The notes beneath the pieces are model-generated. The model did no database searches, was not told where the DNA came from, and saw only the letters and a program-made list of their open reading frames with translations. A stretch of 64,000 bases of DNA from Centroberyx gerrardi (Eukaryota > Chordata > Actinopteri > Beryciformes > Berycidae): NCBI RefSeq assembly GCF_048128805.1, contig NC_136010.1, forward strand, positions 14,983,980 through 15,047,979, in the 5' to 3' direction. Shown piece by piece: positions 24,985 through 39,500 of this stretch. Position numbers and translations under genes: made by a program. The first letter of the stretch is position 1. Each line of letters starts with the position of its first letter.

Positions 24985-25539
24985 CTAAAAAGTATAGAAC
25001 ATTAATGACATGGGTTGACAAGATTATTAAACTTACACAGACGGGGTCTTCTGTATCATAGAGACATTGTATAACAAACTCCCGTTAAGTATTATTTTTC
25101 CAAAGTGGATATATAGCGTTTTGGAAATGAGCTCTTCAGTTTGATAGCAACACGACACCGGAAATCCAACCATACAGTGTGGGCCTTCGATAAAAACACA
25201 ACATTGAAGCCTGACTTTCGTCAACACGAACCAAAACAAAGCCATCTTGTGTCCTTCTATGCATTTATATCGAATACAAATGTCCGGACAATAGGCTGTT
25301 CTATTTTACTGTCTCCTATTGATATGTCTCAACAACGCTATGTAAATACCATGGTTATTTTAATCACAATACCTGAAAATTATGCCGCTACTCCCCGGCA
25401 GTAGCTAGCTAGCTAGCAGAGAGGTCACACGGAAAACTCGCGTTATGTCCAGAGCATCAAGTGGGATTTCATTGCTGCCTTCGTGATTGGTTAAAACTGC
25501 CATGACGCTGTGTTATGTCACAATTCGGAAGTAAAAGCC
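24985..25539. promoter_or_regulatory. Divergent GID8 / RPS23 promoter region
   Basis: The two start codons face away from each other with 566 bp between them, so both promoters must lie here, apart from introns. Near RPS23 there is an inverted CCAAT box (ATTGG, about 25482-25486) and an ETS-type CGGAAGT (25526-25532), 8 bp before the ATG. No classical pyrimidine TOP tract was seen next to the RPS23 start. The stretch 25398-25417 has tandem GCTA units. Confidence 0.5.
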
Positions 25540-26636
<1,097 letters not shown>

Positions 26637-27180
26637 AATACATGTAATGAAATAAATAAAAATAACGAAAGTAGAAAAAAAATCTTTGTGTTTCTGTCAT
26701 TCAAAACAGTGGTGTCAACTCACTAAACCCTAAGGTGTGGTAATATCCCTGCATTTATTGTCATTTGCCGCCTAACTTGCTTATGTCAACTGAATATCTG
26801 GGGACAAGTGGAGCAATTACTGATGACTGAAAAAAGCACAGAGGCACACAATTTAGAAGGAACCTTGGTCCTGAATGCTCCCCTGTGTGACTTTTGTTTG
26901 TTTGTAGATATGGCTTCCAAACTAATTTGTAGCAATTTTTGCTCGATTTTTTTGCTATCAATCATAATGATAAAAACTAAAAAGATCAAAACTGGACTCA
27001 CTAAGGTATCGCAAGTATCTTGAACCCAATTTAAAAATCTGATTATAAAGTTTTTGGTATTCCTTTTAAAAGTTGTTTTTTTTTTTAGTAAAAGTTTTCA
27101 TATCTCTGACAATATATTTTGACCATGATTCAATTGTGTTTTGACCATAGTGTTTGACGCACCCCTCCCCCACGCACCCA
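26637..27180. other. Short intergenic spacer RPS23-DNAH12
   Basis: AT-rich spacer with overlapping RPS23 polyadenylation signals at 26651-26660 and a T run near 27078. No other feature was recognised. Confidence 0.6.
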
Positions 27181-27183
27181 CTT

Positions 27184-27312
27184 GGTTTACTGTTTCTATG
27201 GCAACGAAGCTGTTTATGGTCCTTGTCTCTAAAGTCTCATTTAACGCTAAGTAGCTAGCTAATTTAACGTTATCGACCAACCAAATCTAGAGGAATTTAT
27301 ATGAGCTAACAG
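27184..27312 (+). promoter_or_regulatory. DNAH12 promoter with RFX X-box and likely 5' UTR exon
   Basis: GTTTCTATGGCAAC at 27192-27205 matches the RFX X-box consensus GTTGCCATGGCAAC at 12 of 14 positions. RFX factors drive ciliary genes. A forkhead-type GGTTTAC (27184-27190) lies directly beside it, suitable for FOXJ1. A consensus donor, CAG/GTAAGACG at 27312/27313, marks the probable end of a non-coding exon 1, whose intron would end at 27583, just before the coding exon. Binding itself is inference. Confidence 0.55.
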
Positions 27313-27599
27313 GTAAGACGATAACCTATTGGCACTGACGACAATTTACTTTTGAGATCATTACGGGCTTGAAGAATCATCAATTTATAATCTTTCACTA
27401 GCTACATCTCGACATACCGTCGGCTAAAGTTAGGATCTAACGTTAGCTAGCTAAAGTGAGATAACAACTAAGCTAACTAACATTCCATCAGTCCGGCTGC
27501 AACTTGGCTTCTAGTCTTTATTCTCAGTGTCGGGGTGACGCTAGTTCATTCTGGCACATATTGCTGCCCCTGATTGTTTTCAGTGGCTTGCTGCCAGAC

Positions 27600-28485
27600 A
27601 TGCCTACCTCCCCGGGCGTTTTTCAACCCGCCGTGGTGGAGGGCATGCGAAAGTTTCCAGTCCTGCCCCCAATCCCATGCCCGCAGCAGGAGGGAGCCAC
27701 TGGGCAGAGGACGGCAGCAGATGAGGAGAGGATGGCGGTCAAGAAGAAGCTGTTGAGGCACAGAAGGAGTAAACATCAACAAGACCAACTCCATAAGATA
27801 ATGTATGCATCAGGCTCAACTACGGCAGTTCCTTTGTTTGTGCCATGATGTTGCACCTATACTGAGACTTATTTTGTGTGACAATGAGGAAAATTACCCC
27901 AGTAACTAAGTAGGCTATTGGGTTTTCTGGCAGCAATGTGAAAGTTTGTTCTCTGAACTATTTCAGGGTTTCTAGAGCAATGGAGGCCTCCAGAAAGAGC
28001 AAAGAGAGGGGAGCTGTGCCTCCCCAGTCACCAGAGCCACATTTTCCACCCTCTGTATGATATCTATCTATCTATACACACATTGCAAATTGTAAATAAA
28101 TATACAAGTATTACATAATTAAAATTTAGTATTTTGCAATATTTGCTTTACAGATGCTCAGTGAGGAGCGGAAGCAAAGGGTAAGCTAGGTTTTCGGTAA
28201 TAAATTTAATCTGTGATGAGAGTAAACCCCGTTTATATATCACACCTCTCTTATTCCATTTTGGCCCCATTTGCAGTTGAACTACATGTTCCTGAAGCAG
28301 TGTGTGGAGAGCAGTCCGATTGTGCCCATCCAGCAGCAGTGGCTGGACTCCATCCTGGCCCGTGTCCCCCCTAAACTTAAAGAGGGCCCTGGGAGAGACA
28401 AACTGCTACAGGAGCTCTGCAAGGAAGTCAGCGACAACTACCACAGTGCGATTGTTAAGCACACAGGTGTGCCAGTTCTTGCTTG

Positions 28486-28521
<36 letters not shown>

Positions 28522-30524
28522 ATGCATGCATGGAGACTTTACTTGAACAATGCCTCATTATGCTATATGCACTCCTTTTAGTAAACACTGTGCTACAGAA
28601 GCCACCGATAAAAGGAACTAGTTTTGAAAAACAGAAAGCTGCTCCACCAAGGTGAGTGTCTGAGCTACACAATCTATTTGTGCATAGTTATCCAAGCAGT
28701 GAGGCAAAAAGGTCCTCAGTATGTCTACAGTTGCTCTAGTCTATTTTGAATGTCATTGTGTAAAATACACTTCATATCTTTTGGTAGAGTTCTTGATTTC
28801 TCCAGACCCTGGCACGATAGCTTTATTAGGAGCCGCAAGGCGATAAAGGAAAATCTGCACATTCTTCATCCAGTGATGCAGGCAGTCTTGGATATTGGCT
28901 ACATGACATTTTCCCCACTGCTCCTGGCTGACCTTTCAGGTTGCAGGTAAGTCACCATGAATGCAACATGACACTGTTAGAATAAGCACATACCTAAGAC
29001 GTTGCACATGAAGATTTGCTTGAGTTTCTTTTTGTTAAACTCTGTTGGTTCAGGGCTTCAGGACCTGTGGACTGTAATAGCCTAAAGAACAAAGTGGCTG
29101 TGGAGTGTGAGAGGACAGAGGAGCATATCATGAACACCTGGTTCCCCAAAGTCATCCACTTACTGACCAGTAAGGAGACGCTGCAGGGAGTTAGAGCTGA
29201 AAAACTGGACTCCTTCTACAACTGTGTGTCCACCCTCATCTCCAATCAGGTCAGATGGTGCTGATTGGATTTGTGGCATGGGGATAAGTCAGAATGAACA
29301 ATTTAAAAGAGTCATTTCATTTGATGTAGTTTCTCCATAGTTTTATGGATATTTCTTTGTTTTTGTTTGAGTGGTTATTTTGCCTTTTATTTAAGCAGGG
29401 ATTATTTAGTAGGAACACTTCTCTTTTGCATAACAACAATAATTGAAAGTACATCATTAATAGTCTACATTACAGTTTACCAAAGCAGTGATTATAGACA
29501 TACGCTAATGCATTACAATAGTCAAAAACACAAACCTAAACTGTTAAGTCGAGTGTAAATGCTTGTCACTGCTATCTCGAATAGTGCTATAGTGAATTGG
29601 TCAAGGAAAATAACGGGTTCTGACACTTTATGGCATTTAGTCAATTTTTGGCCACAGAACCCAAAGTTTGATTTCCCCATTTCTTTTTTCACAAGCAACA
29701 TCTCAAAAACAAGCAATTACTGATTTCTAGTCTAATAGTTAATTTACTATGCAATACCAAGGTAAAGTAAAAAAGCAACTTGTTTAGGAGAGCTTTGCAT
29801 GTAATGTATGTATACTGTATAATTCTTTGTATACATATGTACGTGATTGCACATTTAGAATCAATTTTTGTTTTGTAAATTCATAGTTGAAATCCCTGCT
29901 TGAGACAAATGTGGAGGAGTTTGTCAGTCTGTTTGATCCAAGCGATCCCCACCGCTTGCCACTCTTCCGTATGGCCTTGACATTTGATGATGAAAAGATA
30001 GAGATTTATCCCACCTTTCAAGATCAAGAAGCAGCTGTTTTGGAAATTCTGAATGTCATCACAAATACTATGCAGGTGAGTTTATATAAAACAGCCATTT
30101 GAAGAGAAATTACCACATTATGGCATGTTTTTAGTGTGTAAACATAATGACAGCTATTATTGATGCCTTTAACATTGATCCACAGAGAGTACAGACAGTC
30201 CAGTCATGGTTGGCAGAAGCTACAACCTGGTTTGTTGATGCCAAACTGGCCAATCATGTCCTTTCTTGGGCTCAGGTCACCGTAAAGACAGCTGTGCACA
30301 AGAACCTAGAAGAACCTGGCAAACATTTCCAGAATTACGGTGGCGTACTATAATCCAGTCAATCCCTATCATCACCCTGTTGATGTTAATTCAATTTGAT
30401 GCTAACTGATGCTGTCCTCTTTGTATCGTCAGTTGACAACTATGACTGGCTAGTCAATGGAACAGCACAGGCTCGACTGGAGAAGTTCATGGAAGAGGAA
30501 CACTCCTTTGATGAGTATATTGAG
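27600..30524 (+). other. dnah12: DNAH12 exons 1-10: N-terminal tail
   Basis: Residues about 1-456. Exons: 27600-27802, 27967-28054, 28154-28180, 28277-28466, 28582-28651, 28788-28946, 29054-29249, 29887-30075, 30186-30339, 30433-30524. Exon 3 is only 27 nt. The tail binds intermediate or light chains and the docking site. Recognisable stretches are [40 protein letters not shown] and [23 protein letters not shown] microsatellite (about 28487-28520) begins 20 bp after the exon 4 donor. Confidence 0.9.
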
Positions 30525-33500
30525 GTAACAAATGGTAGAGTGATAGGATTTTATTTATGCTGCTTATGTTATTGGATTATTCCTGCCTCGTTGTTTGAAG
30601 TCTTGGTGATAACTCTGGCCTCACTGTCTGTCAATGTGTAATGTGACTGTTTCTCCCAGCAAGTGGAGGAGTTCCATGTTCTCTCGAAGGAGATTATCAG
30701 CCTCCCAGCAATAGCCCAGTTTACAATGGTCTATCTGGACTGTAAAGAGCTGAAAGAGGGGCTGGCCAACAAAGCCAAGAACTTTGCTGAAATACTTTTG
30801 AATAGACTGGTTAGCAACCACCGTGAGAACAATCTACAGTGAGTCACTTCTCGTCACATTCTCAAATAGACTGGTTGTCCTTTAGTTTCTAAAATGCTCA
30901 CATTTTGATTTATGCTCAGTCGACACTAACCTTTTTGTGTCGCCTCAAAGGATCTGCCGTGAGTTTGAGACCATCAAAGAGAAAGCCCTCACAGTCCCAG
31001 AGAACACAGAGGACATGACGCAGATGATTGCTTACATAAGTGACACTAAGACAAATGGTATTGCAAAGCTAAATGAAAAGATAACGGTGAGTAAACTGAT
31101 AATTGGTTGCACCTGTTACTACCATGCACATACATTCATGCATAATTTATATGGATTTCAACCATCACCAGTCATTACTAACACCATATACTATCACCTT
31201 GTGTTCTGACAGAAAACCTACTGCAGACTGAACTACCTCCTGGATGTCCACATCTTTGAGCCAGAGGATCTGGAGCTCAATTCCACTGTCTTTCTCTGGC
31301 CACAAAACATCCTCCCTGTCTTTGAACTCAATGATGAAGTAATGCTCTTCTTTCTGTCTACAACATATCCTGTTGATTTATTGAGGATGAAATGATTCTG
31401 GATGATTATGTCTCTCCCCAGGTGATGGAGAAGGCCAAGAAGAAAGGGGAGCAGGAGCTGCTTGGTAGAAGAGAAAGGTTGATTGTAGAGTTGGAGAAGT
31501 TGGGGCACAGGATAGAGGAGTTTGCAGAATGCTCTGAGCTGGACATGATGAAGCAGGTACAGCCATATGGGGAACGTTTTCACAAACGTGTTGCATGTTA
31601 CATTCATTCACAATTGCAATTACAGCACAGTTATCCATATATCATGATGGCAATATCCCAGTTAGAGCCATTCTTTAACTGTAAGTCCTACTGGAACTGA
31701 TACTGGAATGAGTCCAGGAGCGATCCTAGGTCTCAGAATCAAAATTGTCCACACCCTCCCACATCTACAAAAAAATCTACAGGAGACACTGGATCATTAG
31801 CACATTCAGAGAACAGCAACGTTAAACAATCTATGAACTAGAAAGTCTACGTAGCCCTAATAAAGATATACCAGTAAATACACAGTGTAAAATGGGTTCC
31901 ATTTTGCAGTTCAACAGAGCTATGTTTTCTGGCTCAGAACCAAAGCAGCTCTGGTTAACCTGAGTTTAAAAAATGTTTTATTTATTTTAGCACTATGCTT
32001 TAGATATCACAGTTTCATTATCACTTTTTTGGGCAGTATGCGACAGATGTGAGAGCAGTTCAGAAACGGCTCCAGGATGCTGAGGAGGCCATTGTCTTCA
32101 TCAATACAGAGGAGGTCCTCTACAAATGGGATCAAACATGTTACCCAGAGGTTGTGGTCATCAAAGAGAGTATTGAACCTTACCAGAAGCTGTTTGGACT
32201 GGCGCTGAAGTGGCAGCGCACTGAGAAGAGGTCTGATTTGAGTTTAATTTGTATTGTGTTTTACGACTTATTTGAAATTCTCCCCTGATAAATTTTATTC
32301 ATCTTTGTGTCTAGATGGATGGACGGTTCCTTCCTCGACCTAAATGGCGAGAGCATGGAAGTAGAGGTGGATGAGTTCTTCAGGGAGATCTACAAGGTGT
32401 TGAAGTTCTTCCAACAGAAACAGAAGAAGACTGAGCAAGAGAGGGAGAAGATGGCTGGGAAGACCCGGCGACAGCCTGGGCAGGATGATCCGAGCAAGCA
32501 GGAGAGCCTCACCATACTTATGTGCTCCAGGATAATGGAGCAGATCAAAGAGTTTAAGGTATTGCACGTAACTATTCTTTCAGTGGAAAAGTGCTCACAA
32601 ATGAAGTCTCATAGTAAATCAAGCCTTGTCTCCTGATGCTAAACCATTATGTGGAATGTGCTTGTGTCAACAGGAGCACATCCCTATGGTGTCCATCTTG
32701 TGTAATCCAGGTATCAGAGCTCGCCACTGGGACCAGATGTCAGAGATAGTGGAGTATGACCTCACTCCAGATTTTGGCACCACACTGCGTAAAGTTCTGA
32801 AACAAAACCTGGCTCCTTGCCTAGAACAGTTTGAGTCCATCAGTGCTGCTGCGAGTAAAGTGAGGGCTCCTGAAACGTTCTTTTTTCTTGCTACAGTTTT
32901 TACTGTAATCCTTAATGCTATATCCATGTGTAAACACTGTCAAAGTGTTGAATGATATATGTCCACACTGCGTGTCTCTACAGGAGTTTTCCCTGGAGAA
33001 GGCTATGCAAACCATGGTGGAGATTTGGGACAGCAATTCCTTCCACCACCAACCCTACAGAGAGACTGGGGTGTCCATCCTCACAGGCGTGGATGAGATT
33101 CAGACCATGCTGGATGATCAAATCGTCAAGACCCAGACCATGAGGGGCTCACCCTTCATCAAGCCCTTTGAGAAAGAGATCAAGGTTAGTTTCAAGTTTC
33201 AGACAGTTAACCAAACTGTGTGATGATGTGCAAATGCACAAATTGTATGAGAGTCTTATCTGGTGGGAGGGTTTTTAATCCTTCTCATGCTTGGACCTGG
33301 AGAGATTTAACCCTTTATTCTGTGCCCCACTCTCTGGGTACCTCAGCTATGGGAGGAGCGTCTGATCCGAATCCAGGAAACGATAGATGAGTGGCTGAAG
33401 GTGCAGGCCCAGTGGCTCTACCTGGAGCCCATCTTCTCCTCCGAGGACATCATGCAGCAAATTCCGGAGGAGGGACGCCTTTTCCAAACTGTTGACAAAC

Positions 33501-36500
33501 ACTGGAAAGAGGTCATGAGGCACTGCGTCAAGGACCCCAAGGTAGTTGGGGAAACTAGAGTTTAGGGCGATCACATGACTGCTGATCTGGTGGAAATGTC
33601 TTGGAAATTATTATGAAAAAAAATGATCTGAATGATGAAATATTTTGATTTAACAAATATGTTGTAATTGTAGATTCTGCCAGCAACCTCGCTGCCTGGT
33701 TTGCTTGAAAGACTCCAAGAGTCCAACAGCCTTCTTGATAACATCATGAAGGGACTAAATGCCTACCTGGAGAAGAAACGTCTCTTCTTTCCACGGTAGG
33801 GAAAGCATTTATTTGCATGTCTATTTTGTCCACAGCTTTGTTAATATGACAGATTTCATCCCTCATCACCTCTACTACTGCCAGGTTCTTCTTCTTGTCC
33901 AATGATGAAATGCTGGAGATTCTGTCTGAGACCAAGGACCCACTGCGAGTGCAGCCCCATCTGAAGAAGTGCTTTGAGGGTATTTCTAAGCTGGACTTCC
34001 TACCCAACCTGGATATCCAGGTACGTCAGTATTACTTATTGTTGTTGTTACAAGACACCATGATTGATGGACTTTATAAAGTTGTCTGCACTTCCTTTTC
34101 AGGCCATGTACAGTAGTGAAGGGGAGCGTGTTCAGCTCATCCAAGATATTTCCACATCAGAGGCCAGGGGAGCTGTGGAGAAGTGGCTGGTGCAGGTGGA
34201 GGATGTGATGCTGCGCAGTGTCAGAGATGTAGTGGCCCGCTCCAGGGTGGTGAGATCACTGTCCTCTGTACTTAGTATAATACACAGTAGTGTGATTTGT
34301 TTACAAAAAAGACATCTCGTTGTGCATGTATCCATGCCATATCTCGACAATTTGAGGTGGCTCTTTTGCGTGACTAAGAATGTGAGTGAGTGACAGCTGA
34401 GTGGTTGTGTGTGATTGTGCTGGCAGGCCTACGCTGAGACGCCCCGCAGCCAGTGGGTGAAGGAGTGGCCTGGGCAGGTGGTGCTCTGCACCTCGCAGAT
34501 CTTCTGGACCTTGGAGGTGCACGAAGCCATCAGTGGAGGGGCTGATGTAGGTTTTTCGATCTTTATTACTTAGTAAAGGCTTAATTTTTGTGACAACTCT
34601 TTTTTTTTTCAGAAAATTAACATTTATGTTTTGCCTCTTGAAATGCAGAGAAGTACAGATACATGTACAGTACCATGCTGCATTCCTGGCAATGATGTGT
34701 AGTTCTTTCTGAATATGAGAAGAGGATTTAGGTGTTAAGTGCTAAAATACAATTTTCACAATCATACAGATTTTTACTTCCTTTTATTAATTTAATTAAT
34801 TAGGTACTGCCCAATAAAGAATACACATGATACGTGGAAAATGATTTTTTTCAAGTGCTAGAGGTATAGAGTGCGTATAGAGTGCTAGTGAAGTGTCTCA
34901 CCCCTGACTGACTGACCTGAATTTCACTGTCGATGCCCATCAGCCGTCGCCATAGCAATATCACTTTGGGAAAAATATTAAAATTCAAATTGGGCTTTCG
35001 TTCTCTGCAGGGTTTAAAGAACTACTATCAGCAACTGCAGAATCAGCTGAATGACATTGTGGAGTTGGTGCGAGGGAAGCTGCCCAAACAAACCCGGACC
35101 ACGCTGGGAGCACTGGTCACAATTGATGTCCATGCCCGGGATGTGGTCATGGAGCTTATTGAGAAAGGTACCTCATGGCATAAAAGACAAAGAGTTGATA
35201 TTTGTAGCAGAGCCTCATTTACATTTATAGAAAGTGCCTAGAATTATTAATTATAAAACAAATAAGATATGTGTCCATTGATTGCAATTTCCATGTATTC
35301 ATTCTGTTTCCAGGTGTATCACATGAAACAGACTTCCAGTGGCTAGCCCAGCTCCGTTACTACTGGAACAATGAAAATGTACGTGTTCGCATCATCAACT
35401 GTGATGTCAAGTACGCCTATGAGTACCTGGGGAACTCACCCCGTCTGGTCATCACCCCATTGACTGACAGATGCTACCGAACCCTGGTAAAATATCTGAA
35501 AAATACCTAAACATAATTACTTGTTTTATTACTCACTTCCCTTTATTTGACTACTGCTAAGCAATCACTTTATTTGACATTCAAAGCACTCCCTCTGTCT
35601 TAGATAGGGGCTTTCTACCTGAGTTTGGGTGGTGCGCCTGAGGGTCCAGCCGGGACAGGGAAGACTGAGACCACCAAGGACCTGGCCAAAGCACTAGCTG
35701 TGCAGTGTGTGGTCTTCAACTGTTCTGATGGACTGGATTACCTTGCTATGGGCAAAGTAACATTGACTGGAAATTTCAATCTATGTTTTCAATTTGTGCA
35801 AAATTTATCTTCATCATGTCAATCTTGAGATGCTGTAACACGTAGCTGCCAAGTGGCCTTGCACCAATCTGTTTAAAATGTCAAATCTTCCATAGTCATT
35901 AATGAATTTTGACCACAAACATCCTTTGGTAAACAAATGTATTTTAATGCAATCTCTCACAGTTTTTCAAAGGTCTGGCGTCATCTGGTGCATGGGCATG
36001 TTTTGACGAGTTCAACCGTATCGAGCTGGAGGTGCTGTCTGTGGTGGCCCAGCAGGTGCTCTGCATCCAGAGGGCCATCGAGCTGAAGCTGGAGTACTTT
36101 GACTTTGAAGGGACCATGCTCAAACTCAATCCCAACTGCTTTGTGTCCATCACCATGAACCCTGGCTATGCAGGACGCTCAGAACTCCCAGACAACCTCA
36201 AGGTGTTTAGATCTTTTTTGGACTTTTACCAGCCAACCAACAGCTAATCAGACACTGGGTTGGCATTGTCAGTTATGGAAATGTAGTTGTATGTGCTGTA
36301 ACCAATGTTGGGCTTGTTACACATTACAAGTGACAACAATGTTCTTGTCATGCCTTTGCTTCATAAAACCAAACTAGTGGGAATATTTCCAATGGAAGAA
36401 AGTAACCATTTCTGCCATTTATCGTAAAGGCTAGCTCACTGCTCAGTTATTGTTTGTCCATTACTAGGTAATGTGTTACTGCTCAACACTGGCACTAACA

Positions 36501-39500
36501 TCATTAACTCAATTTTCTCTGACTTTCCTGGGCAGGTGTTGTTCAGAACAGTGGCCATGATGGTCCCCAACTATGCCCTGATAGCAGAGATCTCTCTGTA
36601 TTCCTATGGCTTCCTCAATGCCAAACCTCTGTCAGTGAAGATTGTGATGACCTACAGGCTCTGTTCAGAGCAGCTCTCCTCCCAGTTCCATTACGATTAC
36701 GGCATGAGGGCTGTTAAAGCCGTACTTGTGGCTGCAGGAAACCTCAAGCTCAAGTTCCCTGATGAGAATGAGGATATACTGGTATTTGTGCTGAAATGAT
36801 TACATATGCTTAATATGTGTCTTTAGAAATGTCTTAATTGTGAATGTCATCTCTGGTTTGTGTATTGGTTTGTGGTTTCTGATACTTAAAATTTTTCCGA
36901 ATGTTGTAATGTCTAGCTCCTGAGGTCCATAAAGGATGTGAATGAGCCCAAGTTTCTCTCCCATGATATTCCACTGTTTAATGGAATCACCAGCGATCTG
37001 TTCCCAGGCATCTCCCTTCCCGAGGCTGACTATCAGGTTGGATATGTTGCTGCCATGGCTTATTCTTTGCTCTTCGGGCAATGTTACAATGCCTGTATAT
37101 TTATTTATACTGTATCTCTTGAGCGATGTTCTGTCATGTCTTTGGCAGCTGTTCCTGGAAGCTGCAGTGGAGTGCTGTAAAAATCACAATGTACAGTCAA
37201 CACAGGTCTTCTTAGCGAAGATGATCCAGACATATGAGATGATGATAGTCAGGCATGGGTATGCTATACTTCACCCATATTATACTTACATATACGTATA
37301 CTTCACCATATTTTGATATCATATTTACCACATTTTAAGTTATATTTCACATGATTATGGCATAGCTTGAAGGGTATTTTTGAAACATAATATAATAGGA
37401 ACTCTTGAGCTTGCATTAAGAAACTTTTTTTTTAAATATATATCAGGTTCATGCTGGTGGGAGAGCCCTTTGCTGGGAAGACCAAAGTGCTACACATCCT
37501 AGCGGATACTCTGACTCTCATGAATGAGAGAGGGTACAATGAGGAGGAGAAGATCATCTTCAGGACAGTGAACCCCAAGTCCATCACCATGGGTCAGCTC
37601 TTTGGACAGTTCGACCCAGTTTCCCATGAGGTGAGCCTTGCCTTCTTTGGATCCTCTCATACTTATCTGCTGATCCACTAAATTTCACAATATCTGCTCA
37701 TGACTCTGAATGATCATTGCTTCTTCTCCAATTTGTCTTCTCACTTTCTCTTTTCCTCATGTTTAGTGGACAGATGGGATTGTGGCCAACACATTTCGTG
37801 AGTTTGCATCAGCTGAGACACCGGACCGTAAATGGGTGGTGTTTGATGGCCCCATAGACACATTGTGGATTGAGAGCATGAACACTGTGCTGGATGACAA
37901 CAAAAAGGTAAAATAAAACAGGGCTAAGGTAAAAACGACAAACAAACTTTGATACTGCTTGTAGAGTCTAATATAATATAATATAATGTTTATGTATGTT
38001 TTACAAACCTATGTAAGATTTTTTTTGCTGTACCTCCACAGCTGTGCCTGATGAGTGGTGAGATCATCCAGATGTCCAATCAGATGAGTCTGATTTTTGA
38101 AACCATGGACCTGTCACAGGCCTCAGTAAGTAAATTGTTTGGAGTAAAATACAGTACGTGTGATTGATCAATTTGATTATGGATTCATTTTTTGCTTTCC
38201 TCGTCTCCCTACCCTAAGCAGGAAAAAGGAAGGAAAAAGGAAGAAATCTGATGTACTGTAGACAATTTGTTGTCTCAGTTTGTTATGAGTCAATAATGAG
38301 TTGGACATAGTTTGGATTAGTGCACGCCTTCTTAAAACTGAACAATTGCCTGTTGATTTGTTGATATTAATTGGCAATGTCAATAGCTACATAGTCGACT
38401 TTTGAACAGGATGTGATTGGCCAATGAGAGTTCAAAATCCTCCTTGCTAGACAGACACATTACAGCTGGATGTAAGAAAGGTCTCGCTTGTTTGGTTATT
38501 TTCTCCCCCTCCAGCCTGCCACAGTGAGTCGATGTGGTATGATCTACATGGAGCCGTCTCAGCTGGGCTGGGAGCCCTTGGTGATCTCCTGGATGAACAC
38601 TCTGCCTGAGGCTCTGCAGAGCCCCGACAACAGCTCCCTGCTGCTGGAGCTCTTCCACTGGCTCCTGCCGCCTGCCCACAGAATGCTGCGTAAACACTGC
38701 AGGGTGAGTGAGCCCCAGAACAACCCAGACACAAATATCTGTAGGATTGACATTTAGTTCACATATAACACATAGACGTTTTCTCATGCTGAATTGTGGT
38801 TTTGTTCTTTGCAGGAAGTTGTTCCCACCAGCAACAGCAATACTGTGGTTTCTTTGTGTCGACTGTTTGAGATGCTGCTCACTGAACCTGTGAAGGAGGA
38901 GCCTGGGAATAAAAATATCCGCACTTGGATCATGGTAAAGGATTGTGTCTAGAATCATTTTATGTACTGCTGTAGGTAGATGTATCAATAAATTATAGTA
39001 TAACCTTGTTTATCTGAAACGCATTGGAACTGCATCCTCTACCAAACACACATACTGAAAAACAAATGCAACCAAAAAAAGATTCATTCATCATTTTAGT
39101 CCTGGAAATTTAATACATTTCAATGGTTTGAATATTTGCATTTTCCAAAATGAACTCCATTTCTGATGGGTTCTGATATGATGATGATGATGATGATAAG
39201 GATTTTAGTATGACAACCTCCCCCTCCCCTTTCTTTATGATGGCAGGCGGCCTTTGCCTTCTCCCTGGTGTGGTCTGTGGGAGGCAGCTGTAACGCTGAC
39301 AGCAGAGAACGGTTTGACGAGTTCTTCAGGGTGACTGTTTCAGGGAAGACGGACAAACACCCAATCCCTGCCACTGTGGGGAAATGGGAGTGTCCCATGG
39401 ATGACAAAGGCCTGGTGTATGACTATTCTTATGAGGTACTGCATAATGATACAACTTAGAAGTGTTTCAGTTGTGTTTAAAAACAGGAAGTCTCACTGTA

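Larger units (their letters stand above)
36917..39435 (+). other. dnah12: DNAH12 exons 29-36: AAA2
   Basis: Residues about 1486-1864. Exons: 36917-37036, 37149-37258, 37447-37630, 37767-37907, 38042-38125, 38515-38703, 38815-38934, 39247-39435. The P-loop GEPFAGKT is at about residues 1567-1574 and VVFDGP at about 1647-1652, the usual nucleotide-binding but non-hydrolysing form of AAA2. [16 protein letters not shown] spans the exon 33/34 junction. Confidence 0.93.

Noticed and set aside
24985-25037. Short GID8 intron with donor at 25036
   Set aside because: A GTAAGT exists on the minus strand, but the intron would be only about 52 bp, shorter than any other in the window; the upstream exon is left unplaced.
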